DNA from: JAVXNW01 sp036645575
Lineage (GTDB): Bacteria; Bacillota; Clostridia; Christensenellales; Aristaeellaceae
DNA length: 15,829 nt
Reading direction: 5' to 3'
Assembly (NCBI GenBank): GCA_036645575.1
Contig: JAVXNW010000060.1
Span: forward strand, 1-15,829
The first letter of the stretch is position 1. Every line of letters begins with the position of its first letter. Shown here piece by piece: positions 6,383 to 12,880 of the stretch. The translations under genes were made by a program, and so were the position numbers. Below the pieces are notes generated by a model, which saw only the letters and a list, made by a program, of their open reading frames with translations, had not been told where the DNA came from and did no database searches.

Positions 6383-7381
6383 ATGATCCGTTTTGAAGGC
6401 TATGAGCGCCGTATTGAAAAACTGGAGCCGGTGCTTGCGCAGTACGGCTTTAAGGATTTTGAGTCCGTCAAAGAATACACGCTTGAGCAGGGCGTGGATG
6501 TAGACCATATCGTGCGCGCGATTCAGCCCATTGCGTTTGACAACGCGGTGTGGGCGTATACGCTGGGCGCGGCCATCGCCATGAAGAAGGGCATCAAGAA
6601 CGCGGCCGACGCGGCCGAAGCCATTGGCGAGGGCCTGCAGGCGTTCTGCATTCCCGGCTCGGTCGCCGACCAGCGCAAGGTGGGCACCGGCCACGGAAAT
6701 CTGGCCGCAATGCTTCTGCGCGAGGACACCCAGTGCTTCTGCTTCCTGGCAGGGCACGAGTCCTTTGCCGCCGCCGAGGGCGCGATCGGCATTGCCCGCA
6801 ACGCCAACAAGGTGCGCAAGGCGCCGCTGCGCGTGATCCTGAACGGCCTGGGCAAGGACGCCGCGATGGTCATCAGCCGCATCAACGGCTTTACCTACGT
6901 GCAGACCCAGTTTGACTATAAGACCAGCGCGCTCACCGTGGTGCGCGAGAAGGCCTATTCCGACGGCGAGCGCGCCAAGGTGCGCTGCTACGGCGCCGAC
7001 GACGTCCGCGAGGGCGTGGCCATCATGCACTTTGAGGATGTGGACGTGTCGATCACCGGCAACTCCACCAACCCCACCCGCTTCCAGCACCCGGTCGCCG
7101 GCACCTATAAAAAGGAATGCTGGGACATCGGCAAGAAGTATTTCTCCGTCGCATCGGGCGGCGGCACCGGCCGCACGCTGCATCCCGACAACATGGCCGC
7201 CGGCCCCGCCTCTTACGGCATGACCGACACCATGGGTCGCATGCACTCAGACGCCCAGTTCGCAGGCTCCTCCTCCGTCCCCGCGCACGTCGAGATGATG
7301 GGCCTGATCGGCATGGGCAACAACCCCATGGTCGGCGCAACCGTGGCGGTCGCGGTCGCGATCGAGGAAGCGGGAAAATAG
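6383..7381 (+). CDS. GGGtGRT family protein (function unknown)
   Basis: A 332-residue cytoplasmic protein named for its glycine-rich signature, seen here as GGGTGRT at 259-265 within SVASGGGTGRTLHPDN. Other notable segments are DQRKVGTGHGN (96-106), a second glycine-rich turn, NGFTYVQTQFDYKT (168-181), and a Gly/Met-rich C-terminus ending in MGNNPMVGATVAVAVAIEEA. Cysteines lie at 89, 118, 120, 202 and 246, but no spaced cluster motif is obvious. The family (Pfam GGGtGRT) has no established function that I know of; the glycine-rich loops could bind a nucleotide or phosphate. The ATG at 6383 is preferred to the in-frame GTG at 6374 because the GTG lies within the AGAGGTG ribosome site. Co-transcription with the IscU-like gene suggests a joint role, perhaps in metal or cluster handling (inference). 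Confidence 0.9.
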   Translation: MIRFEGYERRIEKLEPVLAQYGFKDFESVKEYTLEQGVDVDHIVRAIQPIAFDNAVWAYTLGAAIAMKKGIKNAADAAEAIGEGLQAFCIPGSVADQRKVGTGHGNLAAMLLREDTQCFCFLAGHESFAAAEGAIGIARNANKVRKAPLRVILNGLGKDAAMVISRINGFTYVQTQFDYKTSALTVVREKAYSDGERAKVRCYGADDVREGVAIMHFEDVDVSITGNSTNPTRFQHPVAGTYKKECWDIGKKYFSVASGGGTGRTLHPDNMAAGPASYGMTDTMGRMHSDAQFAGSSSVPAHVEMMGLIGMGNNPMVGATVAVAVAIEEAGK

Positions 7382-7400
7382 GGGAGCGTTTGGAAAAGCG

Positions 7401-7433
7401 GCGGTTGGGCGCGGGGTTTTTGCGCCCAACCGC
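7401..7433 (+). terminator. Perfect 12-bp hairpin after the GGGtGRT gene
   Basis: GCGGTTGGGCGC (7401-7412) pairs perfectly with 7422-7433 across a 9-base loop containing five T. It lies 20 bases past the stop. No T-run follows the stem, so it may be a weak terminator or a 3' RNA-stabilising structure. Confidence 0.45.
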
Positions 7434-7452
7434 GGACCCGGAATTAGGGAAA

Positions 7453-7529
7453 ATGCGGCTTTGGGAACGCCCCAACAGGCGCGCGACCATGGCCGCATGG
7501 CGCAAGCGTGAGTTTCCCGGCGCTTGCGC
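7453..7529. repeat. Cluster of nested and adjacent inverted repeats
   Basis: ATGCGGC/GCCGCAT (7453-7459 with 7492-7498) encloses TTGGG/CCCAA (7461-7465 with 7471-7475). Directly after it GCGCAAGCG/CGCTTGCGC (7500-7508 with 7521-7529) forms a perfect 9-bp stem. No gene is credible in this gap between convergent genes. Confidence 0.6.
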
Positions 7530-7612
7530 ATCGTGAATTTCCCCGCTCCGCCGCATCGCAAATTATCCGGCGCAATCGCAAATTTCTCCGCGCTTGCGCA
7601 ATATAAAAATTT
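7496..7612. repeat. Degenerate short tandem repeats, about five units
   Basis: About five units of 20-28 bases share the form GCGCA or CGCA, two to four bases, GAATTT or AAATTT, then a C-rich end such as TCCCCG. Examples begin near 7500, 7521, 7551, 7571 and 7591. The units are imperfect, so boundaries are approximate. CGCTTGCGCA occurs exactly at 7521 and 7591. Confidence 0.6.
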
Positions 7613-7644
7613 CCCGCCCTCTGCTTTGCGCGGAGGGCGGGAAA
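7603..7644 (-). terminator. Intrinsic terminator of the phosphofructokinase gene
   Basis: A perfect 12-bp stem (7610-7621 with 7633-7644, 11-base loop, GC-rich core CCCGCCCTC) is followed in leftward transcription by a T-run (A5 at 7605-7609 on the forward strand). It begins 7 bases past the gene's stop and is a textbook rho-independent terminator. Confidence 0.88.
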
Positions 7645-7650
7645 ATTGGT

Positions 7651-8892
7651 TTAGGCCTTCACTTTTTTGAGATTCACGAAGCGGGGCAGGCCGTCTTCCA
7701 GCGGAAGCTTGGTTTGGCCTTGGATGAGCGGGAGCGCGTAGTCGATGAACGCTTGCTCGATGCCGTCGCCCTTTTCGTTGATCCACTCGCGCGGGACCTT
7801 CTTTTCGGCGTTGGCGACCACGTCGAGCGGGAACAGCTTGATCTGGCAGGTGTATTGGCCGTCCTTCATCACGCGCTCGTAGCCGACCATCTTGTCGGTG
7901 GTGCCGGCGGTCGCGCTGTTGACCGCGGCTTCACCCGCGGCAAACGACTCGTCGATGTCGGTCTGGCTGGCGCAGTGCGCCGCGCAGCGCTGCAGCAGGC
8001 TGAGCTCGATCCCGCGCACCTTGGCGCCGGTCGCGTTTTTGATTTCGTTGGCCAGATAGGCGGCCAGTCCGCCCAACTGCGCGTGGCCGAAGCTGTCCTT
8101 GGCCATGTTCTTGTTCGCGTATTCGGCGATAAAGACGCCGTCCTTGTCGTGAATGCCCTCAGACACGGCGATGATGCACTTCTTCTGCGCCGCGTAGATT
8201 TCCTTGACGGAGGCCATGAAGGCGTCCATGTCAAAATCGACCTCGGGCAGGTAGATGAGGTCGGGGCCGTTGCCCTTGTAGGTGGCGAGCGCGGCGGCGG
8301 CGGTCAGCCAGCCCGCGTGGCGCCCCATGCACTCGATGATCGTGATCATGCCGGTGTCGTACACGCGCGCGTCGCGGTACACTTCCATGCAGGAGGTGGC
8401 GATGTACTTGGCGGCGGAGGCAAAGCCGGGGCAGTGATCGGTTCCGTTGAGGTCGTTGTCGATCGTCTTGGGAATGCCCATCACGCGGCAGTCATAGCCG
8501 TTCTTGGCCACGAACTTGCTGATCTTGTTGCAGGTATCCATCGAGTCGTTGCCGCCGTTGTAGAAGAAGTAGCGCACGTCGTATTTTTTGAAGATCTCGA
8601 GGATGCGCTTGTAGTCGGTGTCGTCTACGTCGGGATCTTTGAGCTTGTAGCGGCAGGAGCCAAGCGCCGAGGAAGGCGTATATTTCATTAGCGCCAGTTC
8701 GCCCGCGTCTTCCTGACCTAGGTCGATCAGGTTGTCGTCCAGCACGCCCTTGATGCCGTTGAGCGCGCCCAACACGCGGGTGATCGAAGAAGCGTCAAGC
8801 GCGGTCTTGATCGCGCCATAGGCGGAAGCGTTGATTACAGCGGTCGGGCCGCCCGATTGGCCGATAATGCACGCGCCTTTCAGTTCACTCAT
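7651..8892 (-). CDS. pfp: 6-phosphofructokinase, pyrophosphate-dependent type
   Basis: Phosphorylates fructose 6-phosphate to fructose 1,6-bisphosphate; cytoplasmic glycolytic enzyme of 413 residues, longer than the ATP-dependent PfkA (about 320). The phosphoryl-donor site reads GGNDS (113-117), where Asp116 replaces the glycine that ATP enzymes need, and PKTIDND (141-147) has Lys142 in place of the ATP-type glycine; both are recognised marks of pyrophosphate use. Asp145 is the catalytic base. MGRHAGW (189-195) binds the sugar phosphate. The N-terminal IIGQSGGPTAVINAS is the usual strand-loop. The first position of the GGDDS motif is Asn rather than Asp, a variant I recall from clostridial homologues. 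The start has AGAGGA about 11 bases upstream and a good promoter behind it; the gene ends in a strong terminator, so it is a single-gene unit. ATP use cannot be fully excluded from sequence. Confidence 0.93.
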   Translation of the reverse strand: MSELKGACIIGQSGGPTAVINASAYGAIKTALDASSITRVLGALNGIKGVLDDNLIDLGQEDAGELALMKYTPSSALGSCRYKLKDPDVDDTDYKRILEIFKKYDVRYFFYNGGNDSMDTCNKISKFVAKNGYDCRVMGIPKTIDNDLNGTDHCPGFASAAKYIATSCMEVYRDARVYDTGMITIIECMGRHAGWLTAAAALATYKGNGPDLIYLPEVDFDMDAFMASVKEIYAAQKKCIIAVSEGIHDKDGVFIAEYANKNMAKDSFGHAQLGGLAAYLANEIKNATGAKVRGIELSLLQRCAAHCASQTDIDESFAAGEAAVNSATAGTTDKMVGYERVMKDGQYTCQIKLFPLDVVANAEKKVPREWINEKGDGIEQAFIDYALPLIQGQTKLPLEDGLPRFVNLKKVKA

Positions 8893-8938
8893 TTTGCTGT
8901 CAGTCCTCTCTTAAGTCAAAGTTTATGGATGCGAATTT

Positions 8939-8967
8939 ACTTTAGCACAACGCGCAGAAAAAGTCAA
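8939..8967 (-). promoter_or_regulatory. Promoter of the phosphofructokinase gene
   Basis: On the reverse strand TTGACT (8962-8967) is followed after exactly 17 bases by TAAAGT (8939-8944), preceded by TGC as an extended -10. It lies about 47 bases before the start codon at 8892. Confidence 0.82.
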
Positions 8968-9000
8968 TTTGAACGCGTAAGCACGCAGTTAAATTTGATC

Positions 9001-9033
9001 GCGGACTTGATTTTCCCCTCAGCGCTTGTCCGC
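9001..9033 (-). terminator. Weak hairpin at the end of the degV-family gene
   Basis: GCGGAC/GTCCGC (9001-9006 with 9028-9033) can pair across the stop codon at 9019. The following reverse-strand sequence is only mildly T-rich (AAATTTAA), so termination here is uncertain and some transcription may run towards the phosphofructokinase gene. Confidence 0.3.
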
Positions 9034-9891
9034 AAAGAAAAACAGCGCGATGGTGCCGGGACCGGAATGCGCGCCCACGATCGGGCAGATGCAGCCGATT
9101 TGCGCTTGCTGATCGGGCAACTGCGCGGCCAACAGTCCCTTCAGAAACAGCGCGTCCGCCTCGGCGTCGCAGTGCCCGATAAACACGTCCCCGCAGGTTT
9201 CGGGCGTATAGCTTTCGACAAAATGCTTGACCAGCGCCTTGAGCGAGTTCTTGCGCCCCTGCACGCGGTCAACCGCGATCAGGTGCCCCGACGCGTCCGC
9301 GTGCATGACCGGCTTGAGCTTGAGCGTGGTGCCCAGCAGCGCCGTCGCAAGCGAGATTCGCCCGCCGCGCTTGAGGTACATCAGGTCCTCCACCGTGAAC
9401 CAGTGCGCAAAGGACTGGATGTGCCCGTTCAGCCACGCCATGTTTTCCGCAAGCGAGAGCCCGGATTCGCGGTTTCGCGCCGCCATGAGCACGGCCATGC
9501 CCTCGCCGTAGGTCGCGCCCAGCGAATCCACAATGGCGACCGTGCGCCCCGGGTATTTTTCCTCGAGCGTGTTCTTGGCAAGGTGCGCGGACTGTATCGT
9601 GGCGCTCAGGCCTGAGGAAAAGCATAGGTACAAAACGTCCTGCCCGGAACAGAGCACCGGCTCAAAGGCGGTCTCGTAGGTGTAGGGCGCGATTTGTGCG
9701 GTGGTTGCGCTTTCGCCCGCGCGCAGCCGCCCGTAGAAGGCACGAAGCCGTTCGCTGTCCCAACAGCCGTCAAACACCATCGCCTCACCGCCTATTTCAA
9801 GGGGCATCGGCAGATAGGTGATGTCGTAGGGTGCGCGCGCGGCGGCCGGAAGATCGGCTGTCGCATCGGTAAAAAGCGCATAAGGGATCAT
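9019..9891 (-). CDS. DegV family fatty-acid-binding protein
   Basis: A 290-residue cytoplasmic protein of the DegV/FakB family, which binds a fatty acid and presents it to the kinase FakA to make acyl-phosphate for phospholipid synthesis. Family marks are the N-terminal strand with Thr8-Asp9 (ALFTDATADLP), the TTAQ segment at 63-66 that replaces the usual TSQP, the acyl-carboxylate loop SSGLSAT (92-98), the VDSLGAT segment, and YLKRGGRIS followed by LKLKPVM. Length is typical (280-290). The start is set at 9891: a GGAGG lies 8 bases upstream, while the two earlier in-frame ATGs (9897 and 9906) are too close to, or overlap, that site. No fakA is present in the window, so the partner must be elsewhere. 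The bound lipid type cannot be told from sequence. Confidence 0.92.
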   Translation of the reverse strand: MIPYALFTDATADLPAAARAPYDITYLPMPLEIGGEAMVFDGCWDSERLRAFYGRLRAGESATTAQIAPYTYETAFEPVLCSGQDVLYLCFSSGLSATIQSAHLAKNTLEEKYPGRTVAIVDSLGATYGEGMAVLMAARNRESGLSLAENMAWLNGHIQSFAHWFTVEDLMYLKRGGRISLATALLGTTLKLKPVMHADASGHLIAVDRVQGRKNSLKALVKHFVESYTPETCGDVFIGHCDAEADALFLKGLLAAQLPDQQAQIGCICPIVGAHSGPGTIALFFFADKR

Positions 9892-9942
9892 GTGCATGTC
9901 CTCCATTTAATTGCTTTCGTTATAACGGGGGTCCCTTATGGT

Positions 9943-9971
9943 ATTGTACACAATGCGCCCGTGTAATGCAA
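9943..9971 (-). promoter_or_regulatory. Probable promoter of the degV-family gene
   Basis: On the reverse strand TACAAT (9943-9948) lies 17 bases after TTGCAT (9966-9971), about 50 bases before the start codon. The -10 is good and the -35 keeps only TTG. Confidence 0.55.
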
Positions 9972-9984
9972 TATCAGCGCGGTT

Positions 9985-10012
9985 AAAAAAGCGCCCGCGT
10001 CCATTCGGGCGC
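9985..10012 (-). terminator. Intrinsic terminator of the LCP gene
   Basis: The 7-bp stem GCGCCCG/CGGGCGC (9991-9997 with 10006-10012, 8-base loop) is followed in leftward transcription by six T (A6 at 9985-9990). It lies 17 bases past the LCP stop codon and separates that gene from the degV-family promoter. Confidence 0.85.
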
Positions 10013-10029
10013 AGGCGCGGGCAGGGGGG

Positions 10030-11067
10030 CTATTCGGCCAAGATAAACTCGGTAAACGCGTTCATGTTCGCCACGCGGTTGGGCAGGTACACGGCCATCT
10101 TGGAGACGATCGCGTCCTTGTATTTTCCCTTGAGCGGAATCAGCAGCTGGCGCACTTCGCTGTTGCGCAACTCAAACGCCGCCGGCGCGATCTGCATGAG
10201 GTCCACGACCGACATGTCGGTCACCACGTTTCCGATGTTGGCGACCGCCAGTTGGACAAGCTCCTGCATCGACATCGACTGCAGCTTTTTCATGGCGACC
10301 AAGATCAACTCGCGCTGGCGGTCGCTGCGGTCAAAGTCGCCGTCGCCCGGCACGCCGTAGCGGAACCGCGACCACGCCTCGGCCTGCTTGCCGGTGAGCA
10401 GCAGGTCCGCCTTGCCGTCTTCGTCAAACACGTCGTCTGAGACGACCAGCTTGCCGTCGTCGTGCGAAATGCCCAACACGTCGTTGTCCCAGTCGATGAT
10501 GGCGTTGATGCGCGGCACATACCGCTTCTCGACCGTCAGCGTGAGGCCGCCCAACTGGTCGATGACGCTGGCCAGCAAAGAGAAATTGACGCCCACGTAG
10601 TAGTCCACCTCGACGCCGAAGTTCTGGCGCAGCGTCTCTTTGAGCAGTTCCGGTCCGCCGTACACGATCGCCGCGTTCAGGCGATTGCTCTTGTGCCCCG
10701 GAATCTCGACGTATAGGTCGCGCAAAAACGAGGTCATCTTGATGCAGTTGTGCTTGGCGTCCAGCGTAAAGAGGATCATGGAGTCGGAGCGGCCGGTCTT
10801 CTGGCCGGGGCGCGTGTCCATGCCGATCAAGAGGATGTTGGTCATGTCGCCAATCTTCTTGAAGGACTCCGCCGCGTCGGTGTAGGCGCCTGCGATGTCG
10901 TCTAGCTGTACCTCCTCGCTCGGGTCAAAGACGATGCCGTCCTCGTTTTCCGAGGCGGGGTCGGCGGGCACGACGGCGTCTGGCGCGACCGGCGCGTCCT
11001 GCGCAACGCCGGGCACCGCGCCAAGCAAAAGGGTCAAAACCAACAGGATCGAGAGGAGCTGTTTCAT
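10030..11067 (-). CDS. LytR-CpsA-Psr (LCP) family cell-wall glycopolymer transferase
   Basis: LCP proteins sit outside the membrane and move lipid-linked glycopolymers such as teichoic acids onto peptidoglycan. The 345-residue product has a hydrophobic N-terminal segment (residues 4-22) that could be a signal peptide or a retained membrane anchor, an acidic Pro/Ala linker (about 23-60), then the LCP domain from about 72. Substrate-binding residues are visible: Asp84-Thr-Arg86, GRSDSM with Arg93 and Asp95, SFLRDLYV with Arg116-Asp117, Arg129 in SNRLNAAIVYGG, and the SRFRY...DFDRSDRQRE block with Arg234, Arg236, Arg247 and Arg250. An acidic insert at about 190-220 (DWDNDV...DDVFDEDGKAD) is notable. 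The ATG at 11067 is preferred to an in-frame TTG at 11103 because the signal segment begins there; its ribosome site is weak. Presence of LCP supports a Gram-positive wall. No polymer-synthesis genes are adjacent. Confidence 0.92.
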   Translation of the reverse strand: MKQLLSILLVLTLLLGAVPGVAQDAPVAPDAVVPADPASENEDGIVFDPSEEVQLDDIAGAYTDAAESFKKIGDMTNILLIGMDTRPGQKTGRSDSMILFTLDAKHNCIKMTSFLRDLYVEIPGHKSNRLNAAIVYGGPELLKETLRQNFGVEVDYYVGVNFSLLASVIDQLGGLTLTVEKRYVPRINAIIDWDNDVLGISHDDGKLVVSDDVFDEDGKADLLLTGKQAEAWSRFRYGVPGDGDFDRSDRQRELILVAMKKLQSMSMQELVQLAVANIGNVVTDMSVVDLMQIAPAAFELRNSEVRQLLIPLKGKYKDAIVSKMAVYLPNRVANMNAFTEFILAE

Positions 11068-11196
11068 AAATTCACTGCTTTCCGGCGGATCAATCCGCGA
11101 CAAATGCGTCCATAACCAATGAAGACAAAAATTCGACGAAGTTTGCGCGGGGAAAGTTCCAGAAGATTCATGGCGGCGAGCGTTAATCCCATAAAA

Positions 11197-11202
11197 ATTA
11201 TA
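11197..11202 (-). promoter_or_regulatory. -10 element probably serving the LCP gene
   Basis: A perfect TATAAT lies on the reverse strand 130 bases before the LCP start. No good -35 hexamer stands 16-18 bases upstream, where a GGGGCCCCC-like palindrome fills the spacer. The resulting leader would be about 120 bases, with no recognised riboswitch. Confidence 0.45.
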
Positions 11203-11226
11203 GGATGGGGGCCCCGCAAAGATGGA

Positions 11227-11266
11227 CGGCCGCTTCCGGGCGCGTTGAGACGCCTTGAAACGGCCG
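11227..11266 (-). terminator. Possible glyS 3' hairpin
   Basis: CGGCCG (11227-11232) can pair with CGGCCG (11261-11266), with further partial pairing inside. It starts 20 bases past the glyS stop, but no T-run follows, so the call is weak. Confidence 0.3.
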
Positions 11267-11285
11267 CTGTGTTTGACGACACATC

Positions 11286-12665
11286 TTAGAAGTCGAGCTT
11301 CGCCTCAAGGTAGGCGCTCAGCGCGTCGATGTCGATCAGTTCCTGCGCCATGGTGTCGCGGTCGCGCACGGTGACCTTGTTTGTCTCGAGCGTGTCAAAG
11401 TCGATCGTGATGCAGTACGGCGTGCCCGCTTCGTCGGCGCGGCGGTAGCGCTTGCCGATCGAGCCGGTCTCGTCGTAATCCACCATGAACTTTTTGGAGA
11501 GCAGCGCGTAGACCTCGCGCGCCTTCTCGCCCAGCTTGTTCTTTTGCAGCGGCAAAATCGCCGCCTTAAACGGCGCGAGCGCGGGATGGAAGTGCATCAC
11601 GACGCGGCTGTCGCCGCCCTCGAGCGCTTCTTCTTCGTAGGCCTCGCACAAAAAGGCCAGCACCGCGCGGTCCACGCCCAGCGACGGCTCCACGCAGTAC
11701 GGCAGGAACTTCTCGCCGGTCGCGGAGTCCAAGTACTCCATCGACTTGCCCGAATGCTCCTGATGCTGCTTGAGGTCGTAGTCGGTGCGGTCGGCAACGC
11801 CCCACAACTCGCCCCAGCCGAACGGGAACAGGTACTCAAAGTCGGTCGTCGCCTTGGAATAGAACGCCAATTTCTCCGGCTCGTGGTCGCGCAGGCGCAG
11901 ATGCTCCGCGTTCATCCGAAGGCTCAAGAGCCAATCGCGGCAGAACGTGCGCCAGTAGTTGAACCACTCGAGGTCCTCGCCGGGCTTGCAGAAAAACTCA
12001 AGCTCCATTTGCTCGAACTCGCGCACCCGGAAGATGAAGTTGCCGGGCGTGATCTCGTTGCGGAAGGACTTGCCGATCTGCGCGATGCCGGCGGGCAATT
12101 TCTTGCGCGTGGCGCGCATGACGTTTTGGAAGTTGACGAAGATGCCCTGCGCGGTCTCCGGCCGCAGGTAGATCTCCGCCGCGCCCTCCTGATTGACGCC
12201 CTGATAGGTCTTAAACATCAGGTTGAACTGGCGAATGCCGGTGAAATCCTTCTTGCCGCACACCGGGCAAACGATGTCGTGCCCGGCGATATAGCCTTCG
12301 AGCTCGTCGTTGGTCCAGCCGTCGCCGGTCTCGTCGCCCTTGGTGAAGTCCTCAATCAATTTGTCCGCGCGAAAGCGCGCCTTGCACGCCTTGCAGTCCA
12401 TCAGCGGATCGTTGAACCCGCCGACGTGGCCGGACGCCACCCACACCTCGCGGTTCATCAGGATGGCGCAGTCAAGGCCGGTGTTGTACGGGCTCTCCTG
12501 CACGAATTTGCGCCACCACGCGCGCTTCACGTTGTTTTTAAACTCCACGCCCAGCGGGCCGTAGTCCCACGTATTGGCAAGGCCCCCATAAATCTCCGAG
12601 CCGGAGAAGATGAAGCCGCGGTTTTTGCACAATGCGACCAACTTGTCCATCGTTAAATCGGCCAT
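11286..12665 (-). CDS. glyS: Glycine--tRNA ligase, alpha2 (eukaryotic-like) type
   Basis: Class II aminoacyl-tRNA synthetase that charges tRNA-Gly; cytoplasmic homodimer. The 459-residue length fits the single-chain bacterial form (about 460) rather than the separate GlyQ/GlyS subunits. Visible marks are GLANTWDYGPLG (28-39), the metal-binding cysteine pairs Cys91/Cys94 (CKAC) and Cys133/Cys136 (CPVCG), the substrate loop YLRPETAQGIFVNF (166-179), motif 2 FRNEITP...FRVREFEQMELEFF (201-225), and motif 3 PSLGVDRAVLAFL (327-339). The anticodon-binding domain runs from about 365 to the end. The start at 12665 has GAGGGG 8 bases upstream; the longer in-frame start at 12731 falls in the promoter. 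The leader is only about 30 bases, so no T-box regulation is possible from the promoter seen here, although T-boxes are common for Firmicute glyS genes. Confidence 0.96.
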   Translation of the reverse strand: MADLTMDKLVALCKNRGFIFSGSEIYGGLANTWDYGPLGVEFKNNVKRAWWRKFVQESPYNTGLDCAILMNREVWVASGHVGGFNDPLMDCKACKARFRADKLIEDFTKGDETGDGWTNDELEGYIAGHDIVCPVCGKKDFTGIRQFNLMFKTYQGVNQEGAAEIYLRPETAQGIFVNFQNVMRATRKKLPAGIAQIGKSFRNEITPGNFIFRVREFEQMELEFFCKPGEDLEWFNYWRTFCRDWLLSLRMNAEHLRLRDHEPEKLAFYSKATTDFEYLFPFGWGELWGVADRTDYDLKQHQEHSGKSMEYLDSATGEKFLPYCVEPSLGVDRAVLAFLCEAYEEEALEGGDSRVVMHFHPALAPFKAAILPLQKNKLGEKAREVYALLSKKFMVDYDETGSIGKRYRRADEAGTPYCITIDFDTLETNKVTVRDRDTMAQELIDIDALSAYLEAKLDF

Positions 12666-12701
12666 TTTGATCCCCTCAATCCGTATATATATTTGAACCC
12701 T

Positions 12702-12731
12702 ATCATACCAAAATTCGTCTAAGCAATGCAA
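12702..12731 (-). promoter_or_regulatory. Promoter of glyS
   Basis: On the reverse strand TATGAT (12702-12707), preceded by TGG as an extended -10, lies 18 bases after TTGCAT (12726-12731). Transcription would begin about 30 bases before the glyS start. It is back-to-back with the caspase-gene promoter. Confidence 0.65.
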
Positions 12732-12769
12732 GCCCTTCGTGTTAAATTAGGTTGGGAGAAATTGGGGTG

Positions 12770-12798
12770 TGGTCAAATTGCGCGTATTATGGTATACT
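12770..12798 (+). promoter_or_regulatory. Promoter of the caspase-BIG2 gene
   Basis: TGGTCA (12770-12775, four of six matches) is followed after 17 bases by TATACT (12793-12798), preceded by TGG as an extended -10. It points away from glyS and gives a leader of about 75 bases that contains a hairpin. Confidence 0.7.
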
Positions 12799-12835
12799 GT
12801 ACCTTAATATACGGTTGTTTTGCCTTGAAATCTGA

Positions 12836-12857
12836 AGGTTCGCTCAGACGCGAACCT
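12836..12857 (+). promoter_or_regulatory. Leader hairpin before the caspase-BIG2 ribosome site
   Basis: AGGTTCGC (12836-12843) pairs perfectly with GCGAACCT (12850-12857) over a 6-base loop, ending 8 bases before the CGGAGG ribosome-binding site (12865-12870). It is not followed by a T-run, so it may protect the mRNA 5' region or affect ribosome access rather than terminate. Confidence 0.5.
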
Positions 12858-12880
12858 CGAAATACGGAGGATGGTTTTTG

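Noticed and set aside
7496..7612. CRISPR-like array
   Set aside because: Units are only about 20-28 bases, imperfect, without unique spacers of constant length, and no cas gene is nearby.
11064..11282. Reverse-strand 72-residue frame between glyS and the LCP gene, with a basic, partly hydrophobic C-terminal half
   Set aside because: It overlaps the LCP start in another frame, has no ribosome site before any of its ATGs, and its second ATG (11192) lies only a few bases after a TATAAT box, so it is better read as leader DNA.
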